From Streptomyces caeruleatus (GTDB taxonomy: Bacteria; Actinomycetota; Actinomycetes; Streptomycetales; Streptomycetaceae), in the NCBI RefSeq assembly GCF_001514235.1, contig NZ_KQ948925.1, forward strand, positions 621,469 through 685,468: DNA of 64,000 nucleotides, given 5' to 3'. Below are positions 32,867 to 41,636 of the stretch, in pieces. The notes under the pieces were generated by a model. That model was not told where the DNA came from and did not search any database. It saw only the letters and a list, made by a program, of their open reading frames with translations. Every line of letters begins with the position of its first letter. Position 1 is the first letter of the stretch. The translations under genes were made by a program, and so were the position numbers.

Positions 32867-35167
32867 TCAGCTCGGCACGTCGGAGTCCGGCCGCGGTGCG
32901 GGCACCTCGGGCCGCAGCCGCTTGAGCAGCCGCTGCCGCTCCTGCGCGAACGCCGGGTCCGCCTGGTAGTCGCCGTGGCCCAAGATCGGCGCGGGCAAGG
33001 GGTGCGCCGGGGTACGGCCGTAGGCCAGCGGGTCCTTGAGGGCCTCGCGGTCCACCGTGGGGGTGCAGCTGCCGGGCAGCCGGACCGGGCCGCCGATGGG
33101 GTCGGTGACGCGGTACAGGTTGCGCCAGCAGTCGACCTCGGCATGCAGGGAGGCGAGGGCGGCCGGGCCGAAGTGGGCCGGGAACCAGCGGCCGTAGAGG
33201 CGCTCCAGGGGTGAGCCGTAGGTGAGGAGCGCGACCCGTTTGCGGTCGGCGGGGGTCAGCTGCCAGGCCGCCGCGGCGGCGAGCACGCTGCCCTGGGAGT
33301 GCCCCGAGATGACGAGGCGGCGGTCGTCCTCGGCGCGGGTCCAGGTCGCCATGCGCCAGGTCAGGTCGGGCACCGCGCGCTCGGCGTAGCAGGGCGGGGC
33401 GAAGGGGTGGGCGGCGCGCGGCCAGAAGGTGCCGACGTCCCAGAGGATGCCGATGGTGCGCCGCGCGGAGGCGTCCTTGTAGGCGCGTCTGCCCCAGGTG
33501 ACGAAGAGTATGAAGCCGAAGCCGATCAGCCAGGAGCCCAGCGCCTGCGCGGTCTCGGCGGCGCCGTGCACGAAGGCGTACGTTCCGTCGGCGGCCTCGC
33601 TCGGGGTCTCGTCGGTCAGGGCGCCGACGAGGGCTCCGGCACCCAGGAGCAGGGTCGCGGTGGAGGTGACGGCGACGAAGAGGGGCACGCGGTCGGTGAG
33701 CGTCGCCATCGCGCGGGTGCCGGCGATACGGCGGGTGCGGGCCGGGTCGCGGGGCTCGCCGGCGTAGTCGAGCTCCACCGTGCCCAGCTCGGTGCGGCGC
33801 AGCAGCCAGGCCCGCCATGCCAGCCAGCCGCACAGCGACAGCAGCAGTACCAGCAGCGGGGGAATCACGGAGGCCTGCCAGGTCAGCAGGACCGGCGGGC
33901 CGGCGACGGACACGCCTGTGCCGTCCAGCCAGTCGGCGACGCGCTGGGCGACCCCGCCGGACATCACCCCGCCGAGGGCGCAGGCCAGCATCACCACGGC
34001 GGGTCCACCCAGGCCACGCATGGCGGCGCGCGGGTCGGGGCGCGTGCGGTGCAGGACGTGGGCGACGACGGCGAGGACGATGACGAGCAGGCCCTGGAAG
34101 AAGGCGATGGCCCCGAAGGTGGGGTCGCCGGGGAGGCGGCCGGTCGAATGCCAGCCGGGGCGGTCCCACCCGGCGTAGACCAGGGCGAGCGCCAGCAGGA
34201 CGAGGGCGGCGAGCGGCAGGCGTCGTACGAGGTGCTCGTCGAGTTCCTGGTCGAGGCGGTTCTCGCTGCGGCCCCGGCGGCAGACCACCCACACCACGAC
34301 GGCGGCGCAGCAGACGAGCGCCGCGTCCAGGAGCCACCCCAGCGTGTCGAGGAGCGCGGGGCCGCCGGGTCCGCGGTCGAAGCGCGCAGCCGCCGAGCCG
34401 ACCGCCGCGGCCACCGTCAGCAGGCCGGCGGCGGTGTGCGCGGCGCGCAGCCGGGCGACCAGGCGACGCCCGTACCAGAAGCCGGGGCGGCCCAGGGAGG
34501 TGCCGCCGGACTCCTCGTCGGGCTCGGCGTCGCGGGACATCGGCTGCTGGGACTCGTAGGCGCTCCAGGTGCGGCGGGACAGGTACCAGAGGAGGCCGGT
34601 GAGCGCGGCGGGCACGACGGCCGCGAGGGCGAGTCTGCGGCCGGGGTGGCTCCACCAGCCGCCGTCCGAGACGGTGGGTGAGAGGAAGCCCAGCCAGCTG
34701 TTGCGCTCGGTGCACGCGCGGGTGCCCGCGCACTGCCAGGCCGCCAGGTCCAGGGCGACCTCGCAGGCGGCGGCGACGAGCAGCACGGTCAGGGTCAGAC
34801 CCGCGAGCCGTACGAGCAGGCCGTAGAGACGTACGGTCCGTGCGCGGTCGTGCGTGGTGGGGCGCATCCAGTGGGCGAGGTTGACCACCATGAACGGCAG
34901 TAACAGCAGCCACAGGGCGCGGGCGCTGTTTCCCGAGGTGAGGTTGCACCAGACGTAGGCCTCGGGCACCGGTCTGCCCCGGTAGTCGTCCGGTCGGTCC
35001 TCGGCGTCGACGTCGTCGGCCCGCCGGAACACGGCGGCCGTGTCGTCGCCGGTGATCCGTACGGTCCGCGGATCGTCGAGCATCTCCTGTGGTGTGGTGC
35101 CGCCGACGCCGTGAACCAGGAGTTCCAGTGCAATTCCGGCATTTTCGTGTCTCTGCGCACGTTCCAC
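32867..35167 (-). CDS. Large polytopic membrane protein with split alpha/beta-hydrolase-like ends
   Basis: About 766 residues from the GTG at 35167, which has GGGGGAA upstream at normal spacing. The N-terminus has a hydrolase-like oxyanion segment LELLVHGVGGTTPQEML. About eight to ten membrane helices follow between residues 75 and 545. The C-terminus has the nucleophile elbow RRLVISGHSQGSVLAAA near 622, then LLTYGSPLERLYGRWFP and a late histidine (LPAPILGHGDY). Seen in order this looks like a serine hydrolase split by a large membrane insert, a known but uncharacterised actinobacterial type. The longer open frame up to 36349 overlaps the DeoR gene on the other strand and is rejected. Confidence 0.75.
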   Translation of the reverse strand: MERAQRHENAGIALELLVHGVGGTTPQEMLDDPRTVRITGDDTAAVFRRADDVDAEDRPDDYRGRPVPEAYVWCNLTSGNSARALWLLLLPFMVVNLAHWMRPTTHDRARTVRLYGLLVRLAGLTLTVLLVAAACEVALDLAAWQCAGTRACTERNSWLGFLSPTVSDGGWWSHPGRRLALAAVVPAALTGLLWYLSRRTWSAYESQQPMSRDAEPDEESGGTSLGRPGFWYGRRLVARLRAAHTAAGLLTVAAAVGSAAARFDRGPGGPALLDTLGWLLDAALVCCAAVVVWVVCRRGRSENRLDQELDEHLVRRLPLAALVLLALALVYAGWDRPGWHSTGRLPGDPTFGAIAFFQGLLVIVLAVVAHVLHRTRPDPRAAMRGLGGPAVVMLACALGGVMSGGVAQRVADWLDGTGVSVAGPPVLLTWQASVIPPLLVLLLSLCGWLAWRAWLLRRTELGTVELDYAGEPRDPARTRRIAGTRAMATLTDRVPLFVAVTSTATLLLGAGALVGALTDETPSEAADGTYAFVHGAAETAQALGSWLIGFGFILFVTWGRRAYKDASARRTIGILWDVGTFWPRAAHPFAPPCYAERAVPDLTWRMATWTRAEDDRRLVISGHSQGSVLAAAAAWQLTPADRKRVALLTYGSPLERLYGRWFPAHFGPAALASLHAEVDCWRNLYRVTDPIGGPVRLPGSCTPTVDREALKDPLAYGRTPAHPLPAPILGHGDYQADPAFAQERQRLLKRLRPEVPAPRPDSDVPS

Positions 35168-35458
35168 TGTTCGCACTTCCCCCGTGACGAGCCGTTGGCT
35201 TCTGTCTGTGCGGGCACAAGGATCTCCACGGAGAGGGCCCCCTACACCTCTCGTCACGGAATCTCCCCGATCCGTGTGAAGAACAGGGGAACGGGAGTTG
35301 TAGTCGTGACATGCGCGCGTCGTGACAGCCAGTGGCGCGAGGGGTACCGACCCGTGCGAGTATGGGACCTCCCGCGCGCCGGGAGGGGTGAGAATCTCCT
35401 CATCAGAGCAGGTGCGCGGGTGTGGCGGACAGCTTGAGGCGAAAGGACCGGAGCGTAC

Positions 35459-36289
35459 GTGAGTGAGAATCAGAACCTCCTCGCGGAGCAGCGGCGTGCC
35501 CTGATCCTTGACGAGGTTCGGCGCCGGGGCGGGGTACGCGTCAACGAGCTGACCCGCAAGCTCGGCGTGTCGGACATGACGGTGCGGCGCGATCTCGACG
35601 CGCTCGCCCGGCAGGGCGTCCTGGAGAAGGTGCACGGCGGCGCGGTCCCGGTGGTCGAGGCCAGCACGCACGAACCTGGCTTCGAGGCCAAGTCCGGTTT
35701 GGAGCTGACGGCCAAGGAGGACATCGCGCGGGCGGCGGCCGAGCTGGTCGCGCCGGGCAGCGCGATCGCGCTGTCGGGCGGTACGACCACGTACGCGCTG
35801 GCCCACCAACTGGTCGAGGTACCCGATCTCACCGTGGTCACGAACTCGGTGCGGGTGGCCGACGTCTTCCACGCGGCGCAGCGCACCTCGGGCCCCCGGC
35901 AGGGCGCGGCCACGGTCGTACTGACCGGCGGGGTGCGCACGCCGTCCGACTCGCTGGTGGGGCCGGTGGCCGACCAGGCCATCGCGGCGCTCCACTTCGA
36001 CGTGCTGTTCCTGGGTGTGCACGGCATATCGGTGGAGGCCGGCCTGTCCACGCCGAACCTCGCGGAGGCCGAGACGAACCGGCGCCTGGTGCAGTCGGCG
36101 CGGCGGGTCGTGGTGGTCGCCGACCACACCAAGTGGGGTGTGGTGGGGCTGAGTTCGTTCGCGACGCTGGAGCAGGTCGACACGCTGGTGACGGACGCCG
36201 GGCTCGACAGCGAGGCGCGCTCGGAGGTCTCCGAGCAGCTGCGCCGGCTGGTGGTAGCGGGCGAGCCCGATGAGGGTGCAGACAGCTGA
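35459..36289 (+). CDS. DeoR-family transcriptional regulator
   Basis: A 276-residue DeoR/GlpR-type repressor. The N-terminal winged HTH is clear (RRALILDEVRRRGGVRVNEL, VSDMTVRRDLDALARQGVLE, then the conserved KVHGGA). The sugar-phosphate-sensing domain follows with LSGGTTTYALAHQLV, VVTNSVRVADVF and a late VVADHTKWGVVGLS. A sugar phosphate is the usual effector. The GTG start at 35459 has GGAG upstream. No sugar operon is adjacent, so its targets must lie elsewhere. Confidence 0.87.
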   Translation: MSENQNLLAEQRRALILDEVRRRGGVRVNELTRKLGVSDMTVRRDLDALARQGVLEKVHGGAVPVVEASTHEPGFEAKSGLELTAKEDIARAAAELVAPGSAIALSGGTTTYALAHQLVEVPDLTVVTNSVRVADVFHAAQRTSGPRQGAATVVLTGGVRTPSDSLVGPVADQAIAALHFDVLFLGVHGISVEAGLSTPNLAEAETNRRLVQSARRVVVVADHTKWGVVGLSSFATLEQVDTLVTDAGLDSEARSEVSEQLRRLVVAGEPDEGADS

Positions 36290-36347
36290 CGGGTCGCCCG
36301 CTATGGTGACGCTGCCCGGAGCGGCGTCGGCATAGGGGGTTTCGTCC

Positions 36348-36827
36348 ATGGCTCACCTGCTGCGTGAGGTGCGGCTCGACTTCATCGGGACAGCGCCCGT
36401 ACGGCACGTCTTCGCGCGCGAGGTCACCGCTCCCCCGGAGACGGTGTACCGGGCGCTGGCCGAGGACGTGCCGGGCTGGACGGAGTGGTTCTCGGCGGTG
36501 ACGCTGGCCCGTCCGCTGGACGACGGAGCCCGGCGCGAGATCCGGCTCAAGGGCGGCACGCGCTTCGAGGAAACGATCCTCGCGGCGAAGAGCCCAGAGG
36601 TGTACGCCTACCGGGTCGACGTCGCCAACGCGCCGGGAGCGCGGGCCATGGTCGAGGAGTGGCGGCTCGCCCCTGCCGGGGCGGGCACGCGGGTGCAGTG
36701 GACGTTCGCGGTGGACGGCACCACACCCTTCCGGTTCGCCTTCGGCATCGCCCGGCCCGGTCTGGGCCGGGCGTTCCGGGACGCGGTGACCGCACTGGAC
36801 CGGCGACTCGCGGCCGCGGCGCGCTAG
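36348..36827 (+). CDS. SRPBCC-fold protein (polyketide cyclase/START-like)
   Basis: A 159-residue protein of the SRPBCC superfamily: HVFAREVTAPPETVYRALAE at the first strand, VPGWTEWFSAVTLARPLDD, and the C-terminal helix RAFRDAVTALDRRLAAAA. It is a ligand-binding fold; no catalytic motif can be assigned. AGGGGG lies about 8 nt before the ATG. Its stop codon overlaps the stop codon of the convergent arginase-family gene within the tetranucleotide CTAG. Confidence 0.82.
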   Translation: MAHLLREVRLDFIGTAPVRHVFAREVTAPPETVYRALAEDVPGWTEWFSAVTLARPLDDGARREIRLKGGTRFEETILAAKSPEVYAYRVDVANAPGARAMVEEWRLAPAGAGTRVQWTFAVDGTTPFRFAFGIARPGLGRAFRDAVTALDRRLAAAAR

Positions 36828-37705
36828 GACGGCCCTCCGGGGAACGACGTCCGGAAACCGACGCCGTCGAGGATCCTTCTCAGGACGTGGTCACCGTCGG
36901 CCGTATCGGCGGCGGGGGCGTGTTCCGTGATGCCCATGCCGGCGATGTCGAAGCGTCGGGTGAGCGCGTGCAGGGCGGTGTGCAGCTGGTCGGGGTGCAG
37001 GCCCCCGGGTTCGGGGCAGGACAGGCCGGTGAAGTGCGCGGGGTCCAGCACGTCCAGGTCCAGGTGGACGTAGACGTGCGTGGCCCCGGTGGCCGCTACC
37101 GCGGCGAGCAGTCGGTCCGGCTCCCCGAGGGCCCGTACGGACAGGGCTCGGATTCCTTCGGAGTCGATGAAGTCCCGCTCCGCTGGATCGAGGGCGCGGA
37201 CGCCCGCGAGCACGATCTGCCGGGCGGAAAGCCGCTCCTGAGGTTCGGGCACCAGTGGTGCGGGCCCTTGGCCGAGCAGGGTGCGCAGCACCATTCCGTG
37301 AAAGCCCCCTGAGGGGGACGTGTCGGGGGTGTTGAGGTCGGCGTGCGCGTCGAACCAGACGACGGCCAGGTTGTCGCCGTGGCGGGCGACGGCGCGGGCG
37401 ACGGGCGCGAGCTCGATGCCGCAGTCGCCTCCCACGGCGAGGAGAGTTCCGTCGTCGCCGGTCCGGCGCAGCGCGGTCCTGGTTGCTTCCAGTGAGCGGC
37501 TCAGCGCATCGAGGTGGCGTACGCCGTCATGGTCCCGTCCGGGGCGGGGGTCGATGTCGACGACGGTGCGTGAGGCCGCGGGGAGCAGCGCGCTCAGCCG
37601 GTGCGCGCCCTCGGCCAGCCGTCGGGGATGGCGGGCGGCCGATCCCTGCCACTGAGGGATCACGAGCACCGTGGGGGATCCCGGGCCTCGGTCGTGTCCG
37701 GTCAT
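36824..37705 (-). CDS. Arginase/agmatinase-family ureohydrolase-like protein
   Basis: Ureohydrolase fold, 293 residues. Three of the usual metal motifs are present: VWFDAHADLN near 118, HLDLDVLDPAHF near 218, and an early motif that here reads VGGDCGIE (near 93) instead of the canonical GGDHS. Loss of that histidine ligand could weaken or change the Mn2+ centre. It is coupled to the argJ-like gene upstream by an ATGA stop-start overlap. Given that neighbour, the substrate may be an arginine- or ornithine-derived compound; members of this fold include proclavaminate amidinohydrolase. Confidence 0.82.
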   Translation of the reverse strand: MTGHDRGPGSPTVLVIPQWQGSAARHPRRLAEGAHRLSALLPAASRTVVDIDPRPGRDHDGVRHLDALSRSLEATRTALRRTGDDGTLLAVGGDCGIELAPVARAVARHGDNLAVVWFDAHADLNTPDTSPSGGFHGMVLRTLLGQGPAPLVPEPQERLSARQIVLAGVRALDPAERDFIDSEGIRALSVRALGEPDRLLAAVAATGATHVYVHLDLDVLDPAHFTGLSCPEPGGLHPDQLHTALHALTRRFDIAGMGITEHAPAADTADGDHVLRRILDGVGFRTSFPGGPS

Positions 37706-38898
37706 GTGGTGTAGTCCGCGTTGACGCGGACGTAGCCGGCGGACAGGTCGCAGCCGTAGACCGTGGCTTCGGCCGCCCCGAGGCCGAGCGTGATGACGAT
37801 GTCGACCTCGTCCTGGCGCATGTGGGCGACGAGTCGGTCGAGGGTGTCGGCCTCGGGTTCCTCGGGATACACCTCGATGTCGCCGAAGCTCACGGTGACC
37901 TTGCCGGGCACGATGGCGGTGTCGTCGGTGTTCTTGCCGATGGCCATCAGCACTCGGCCCCAGTTGGGGTCGGCGCCGTGGACGGCGGTCTTGACCAGCG
38001 GGGAGTTCACCACGCTCTTGGCGATGCGTTTGGCCTGTGCGGGGTCGCCGGCGCCGCCGACCGTGACGCGCAGGAGCTTCGTGGCGCCTTCGCCGTCACT
38101 GGCCAGTTGCCGGGTGAGGTCCAGGCACAGGTCGGTGAGGGCTTCGGCGAACCGGACGGGATCGACCGGCCCCGCGGCGCCGTTGGCGATGACCGCCACG
38201 GTGTCCGAGGTGGAGGTGTCGGTGTCGACACTCAGGCAGTTGAAGGTGCGGTTCACCGCTGTGCGCAGGGCGCTGTCCAGGTCGGCCGGGGGCAGCTCGG
38301 CGTCGGTGAACACGTAGGCCAGCATGGTGGCCATGTTGGGCTCCAGCATGCCGACGCCCTTGGCCACACCCACGATGCGGGCCCGTCCGACGGTCCGTAC
38401 GGCGGTCTTCGGCCGGGTGTCGGTGGTCATCAGCGCGCGGGCCACGTCCAGCGGTGCGGCCTGGAACGCCGCGAGGCCGTGCTCGGCGGTCTCGTCGAAG
38501 TGGGCGCGGATGGTGTCCATCGGCAGGGGGCGTCCGATGACGCCCGTGGAGCCGATCAGCACCTCGTCCTGCGGGACGCCCAGAATCCCGGCGACACGGC
38601 GGACGACCTCGGCGGCGTTCTCCTCGCCCTGACGGCCGGTCGCGACGTTCGCGTTGTTCGCCAGCGTCGTCACGGCACGCAGTTTCTGTCCCTCGGCGTG
38701 GACCCGGCTGAGGAGCACGGCCGGGCCCGCGAAGAGGCTCTGGGTGAACATCGCGGCACTGGTGGCCGGCCGGTCCGAGGCGACCACGGAGATGTCGTCG
38801 CCGTGCTCACGCAGTCCGCCGTGCCCGGTGTAGGCCCGGAAGCCGATCGGCCATGTCAAAGGGCCTGAGTCCTGAATCGATGAATGATCATGCGGCAT
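37702..38898 (-). CDS. argJ: ArgJ-family ornithine acetyltransferase (OAT2-like paralogue)
   Basis: A 398-residue glutamate N-acetyltransferase/ornithine acetyltransferase. The autocatalytic cleavage and nucleophile motif KGVGMLEPNMATML (Thr near residue 190) is intact, as are the blocks NANVATGRQGEENA, STGVIGRPLPM, TTDTRPKTA and the C-terminal YGCDLSAGYVRVNADYTT. The N-terminus and C-terminus resemble the clavam-cluster OAT2 type more than housekeeping ArgJ. No argB, argC or argD is nearby, so this is probably a second, specialised copy. The ATG at 38898 lacks a clear ribosome binding site and lies in unusually AT-rich sequence for this genome. Confidence 0.87.
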   Translation of the reverse strand: MPHDHSSIQDSGPLTWPIGFRAYTGHGGLREHGDDISVVASDRPATSAAMFTQSLFAGPAVLLSRVHAEGQKLRAVTTLANNANVATGRQGEENAAEVVRRVAGILGVPQDEVLIGSTGVIGRPLPMDTIRAHFDETAEHGLAAFQAAPLDVARALMTTDTRPKTAVRTVGRARIVGVAKGVGMLEPNMATMLAYVFTDAELPPADLDSALRTAVNRTFNCLSVDTDTSTSDTVAVIANGAAGPVDPVRFAEALTDLCLDLTRQLASDGEGATKLLRVTVGGAGDPAQAKRIAKSVVNSPLVKTAVHGADPNWGRVLMAIGKNTDDTAIVPGKVTVSFGDIEVYPEEPEADTLDRLVAHMRQDEVDIVITLGLGAAEATVYGCDLSAGYVRVNADYTT

Positions 38899-39029
38899 GA
38901 GGCATATGTTTGCATGACGGGCGTGGGCTGTCCACGCACTTCCAAAGGCCTCCCGAAGAAACGCCGTTCAGGCGGGCGGCGGGCTGATCCGCACAGGCCG
39001 GTCCGCCGTCCGGGCCCGGGGGTCGCCGG

Positions 39030-40154
39030 TCACTCGGGCCAGACCCCCGTGTCCAGCAGGTGCTCGATGGCCGTCGAGTACGGCGCGATGTCCAGGCCCT
39101 GCTCGGTCAGCCAGGCGTCCGAGTAGTACTTGTCGAGATACCGGTCCCCCGGGTCGCACAGCAGCGTCACCACGCTGCCCTGACGCCCGTCGGCGACCAT
39201 CTCGGCGACGATCTTCAGCGCGCTCCACAGCCCGGTGCCGGTGGAGCCGCCCGCCTTGCGGCCGATGGCCTGCTCCAGGGCCCGCACGGCGGCGACGCTC
39301 GCGGCGTCCGGCACCTTCATCATCCGGTCGATGGCACCCGGCACGAAGCTCGGCTCCATGCGTGGCCGGCCGATGCCCTCGATGCGCGAGCCGCAGTCAC
39401 AGGTGACGTCCGGATCGCCGGTGGTCCAGCCCTCGAAGAAGCAGGAGTTCTCCGGGTCGGCGACACAGATGCGGGTGTCGTACTGCATGTAGTGGACATA
39501 CCGGGCGATGGTCGCCGAGGTGCCGCCGGTGCCGGCCGTGGCGACGATCCACGCGGGCTCCGGGAACCGCTCCAACTCCAGCTGCCGGAAGACGGATTCG
39601 GCGATGTTGTTGTTGCCGCGCCAGTCCGTGGCCCGTTCGGCGTAGGTGAACTGGTCCATGTAGTGGCCGCCGGTCTCCACCGCGAGACGGGCGGACTCCT
39701 CGTACATCTTCCGCGAGTCGTCCACGAAGTGGCACTGTCCGCCGTGGAACTCGATCAGACGGATCTTCTCGGCGCTCGTCGTGCGCGGCATGACCGCGAT
39801 GAAGGGCACGCCGATCAGCTTCGCGAAGTACGCCTCGGAGACGGCCGTGGAACCACTGGACGCCTCGATCACCGGGCGGCCCGGCCGGATCCAGCCGTTG
39901 CACAGGCCGTAGAGGAAGAGGGAGCGGGCGAGCCGGTGCTTGAGGCTGCCGGTCGGATGGGTCGACTCGTCCTTCAGGTACAGGTCGATGCCCCACTGCT
40001 CCGGCAGCGGGAAGCGCAACAGATGGGTGTCGGCCGAACGGTTGGCGTCCGCCTGGACCTTGCGTACGGCCTCTTTCAGCCAGGTGCGATAGGTGGCGTC
40101 GCTGTGGTCGACGTCGAGGGTCACGCCGGACGGAGTCTGCTGGACGGTGCTCAC
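39030..40154 (-). CDS. PLP-dependent cysteine synthase family enzyme (Cds1-like)
   Basis: A fold-type II PLP enzyme of 374 residues. The cofactor lysine sits in [15 protein letters not shown] near 72, the substrate loop is [14 protein letters not shown], and the phosphate-binding loop is [15 protein letters not shown]. The overall layout, with [12 protein letters not shown] and the [15 protein letters not shown] block, matches the mycobacterial L-cysteine desulfhydrase Cds1 group, which releases H2S and pyruvate from cysteine. The GTG at 40154 has GAGGAG 7 nt upstream and is preferred to the ATG at 40169. It lies 131 bp upstream of the argJ-like gene on the same strand. Confidence 0.85.
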   Translation of the reverse strand: MSTVQQTPSGVTLDVDHSDATYRTWLKEAVRKVQADANRSADTHLLRFPLPEQWGIDLYLKDESTHPTGSLKHRLARSLFLYGLCNGWIRPGRPVIEASSGSTAVSEAYFAKLIGVPFIAVMPRTTSAEKIRLIEFHGGQCHFVDDSRKMYEESARLAVETGGHYMDQFTYAERATDWRGNNNIAESVFRQLELERFPEPAWIVATAGTGGTSATIARYVHYMQYDTRICVADPENSCFFEGWTTGDPDVTCDCGSRIEGIGRPRMEPSFVPGAIDRMMKVPDAASVAAVRALEQAIGRKAGGSTGTGLWSALKIVAEMVADGRQGSVVTLLCDPGDRYLDKYYSDAWLTEQGLDIAPYSTAIEHLLDTGVWPE

Positions 40155-40490
40155 GGCGCTGCTCCTCATGCTGTGCGGCGACGGCGGCTCACACGGCCGT
40201 CGCTTCGAGCATAAACACCTTTCACACGCTTCTCACCTGCATAAACACACCTTTGAGAGCCTCAAAGGCACCACTGGGGCGACCGTCTCATCCGATGGCC
40301 GGGGGCGCATTCGCGCGAGTGCTCCGAACGGCCCGCTCAGCGGCGACATGCGCACTGGTGCTCGACGCGGCACGCGGGCAGACTGCACCGGACGGGACGC
40401 GATCCCGAACGGGGTGCACACTGGATCACGACCAGAGCCGGCACCCGCACAGGACGAGCCGGCACACCGACGCGCACAAGGGGGCGGGGC
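40155..40490. promoter_or_regulatory. Divergent intergenic region with palindrome and direct repeats
   Basis: No gene is supported. CCTTTGAG and CTCAAAGG form an 8-bp inverted repeat around AGC at 40250-40268. The element GCATAAACAC occurs at about 40209 and again at 40239, 30 bp apart. These AT-rich sites stand out in this genome and lie 55-115 bp upstream of the Cds1-like gene, so they are candidate promoter and operator elements. Confidence 0.5.
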
Positions 40491-40811
40491 ATGGCGGAGC
40501 CGGAGTTCAGGGCCACTGGCGTGCGGATCGGGAAGCGGCTGCGCTCGCTGACCCGGGCCGGACAGGTGCGCATCAGCGACGGCAGGGTGCAGCTCCTCAC
40601 CAGCTACGGCAGTGAGATCGACAGCGCGCCGGTGCAGGCCGTCCGGGCGTCCAAGCCCTGGTTCTCGGACGACCGGGCGCTGGCGGACCTCAACGGCAAG
40701 CGCTACTCCCTCACCCTCGGCGATCACGACCCCGCCCCGGGAGAGCCGGGTCCGCCGGCGGCGCGCCGGTTCATAGAGGCCGTACGGAAAGCCGCGGGGC
40801 GTAAGGGCTGA
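40491..40811 (+). CDS. Small conserved-type hypothetical protein
   Basis: A 106-residue protein. The sequence has a beta-rich core (VRISDGRVQLLTSYGSEIDS, then KRYSLTLGDHD) and an amphipathic C-terminal helix (AARRFIEAVRKAAGRKG), reminiscent of small PH-like or lipid-binding folds. There is no signal peptide or membrane helix. I do not recognise a named family. GGGGCGGGGC lies just before the ATG. It stands alone. Confidence 0.65.
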   Translation: MAEPEFRATGVRIGKRLRSLTRAGQVRISDGRVQLLTSYGSEIDSAPVQAVRASKPWFSDDRALADLNGKRYSLTLGDHDPAPGEPGPPAARRFIEAVRKAAGRKG

Positions 40812-40994
40812 GTCACCGCGAGTTGCGGTACCGCACCCCCTGCGTCACGCTGGTCTCACGTCACTCTGGGTTTACCGGCGATAACGCTGCGAACCAGCCC
40901 GCCGGCCACGACAGCAGGCGGCCGTTTGCTCAAGCGCTCTGCTGGATCCGTACTCCGTGTTCTTCCGGACCTCTTCAGTCGGGGAGTCGCAGCC

Positions 40995-41567
40995 GTGATC
41001 AGTTACCCAAGCAGGCACTGCACGGTGGAGCTCCAAGCCCTGCCGTCGCGGATCGGCCAGGTCCGCAGAATCGTCTCTGCGCAGTTGCGCTACTGGCATC
41101 TGGACGCCTTGATAGACCGCGCCGCGCTCGGTGTGACCGAGCTGCTGACCAACGTCCACCAGCACGCCCAGCCGGACAAGATGTGCACCGTCGAGATCGA
41201 GCTGCTGCTCGACCGGCTCATGGTCTCGGTGCGCGACCACGACCCGCGGTTGCCGGTCGTGGCGGACGTCAAGGCCGCCGAGGCCAAGGACGCCGACACG
41301 CTCGCCACCTGCGGGCGCGGGCTGGCGATGGTGGCCGCCGTCAGCGAGAGCTGGGGCGTGCGGCCGGACGGGGAGTCCGGCAAGGTCGTGTGGTTCGCGC
41401 TGCCCACGCCGGTGACGGCGCGGGGCGCGCGGGCGCGGACACCGCAGCGGACGGCGACCGTGCCCGTCGCGGTGGAGGAGCCCACGCGGCGGTTCGCGGA
41501 GGTCGGAGCGCGGGTTGATCTGCGCCGGCCCGAGCATGCTCCCGCCCGGTCGGCCGTTGTCGGTTGA
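40995..41567 (+). CDS. RsbW-like ATP-binding protein (anti-sigma factor type)
   Basis: A 190-residue protein with a single HATPase_c_2 domain. The N-box is VTELLTNVHQHAQPD, and the G-box is CGRGLAMVAAVSESWGV, both intact. The N-terminus (PSRHCTVELQALPSRIGQVR) is typical of the many stand-alone Streptomyces serine-kinase or anti-sigma regulators. They act on STAS-domain antagonists or sigma factors, but no partner is adjacent. The GTG at 40995 has GGGGAG 8-9 nt upstream. The C-terminal 45 residues are low-complexity. Confidence 0.85.
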   Translation: MISYPSRHCTVELQALPSRIGQVRRIVSAQLRYWHLDALIDRAALGVTELLTNVHQHAQPDKMCTVEIELLLDRLMVSVRDHDPRLPVVADVKAAEAKDADTLATCGRGLAMVAAVSESWGVRPDGESGKVVWFALPTPVTARGARARTPQRTATVPVAVEEPTRRFAEVGARVDLRRPEHAPARSAVVG

Positions 41568-41636
41568 CCGGGCGGTGAGGGGGTTGGTTGGCGGGTGGTG
41601 AGTGAGCTGGGCCATGGCCACTTGTGCCGGGACGGA

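Noticed and set aside
32673..35312. 879-codon minus-strand frame
   Set aside because: Arg/Pro-rich alternative frame of the large membrane protein gene; no motifs.
35168..36349. N-terminal extension of the large membrane hydrolase-like protein
   Set aside because: It lies antisense to a clear DeoR gene and the best ribosome binding site is at the GTG at 35167.
38880..38935. ARG-box-like operator upstream of the argJ paralogue
   Set aside because: The stretch is AT-rich with several CATGC and CAT motifs, but I could not match it convincingly to a known arginine-repressor site.
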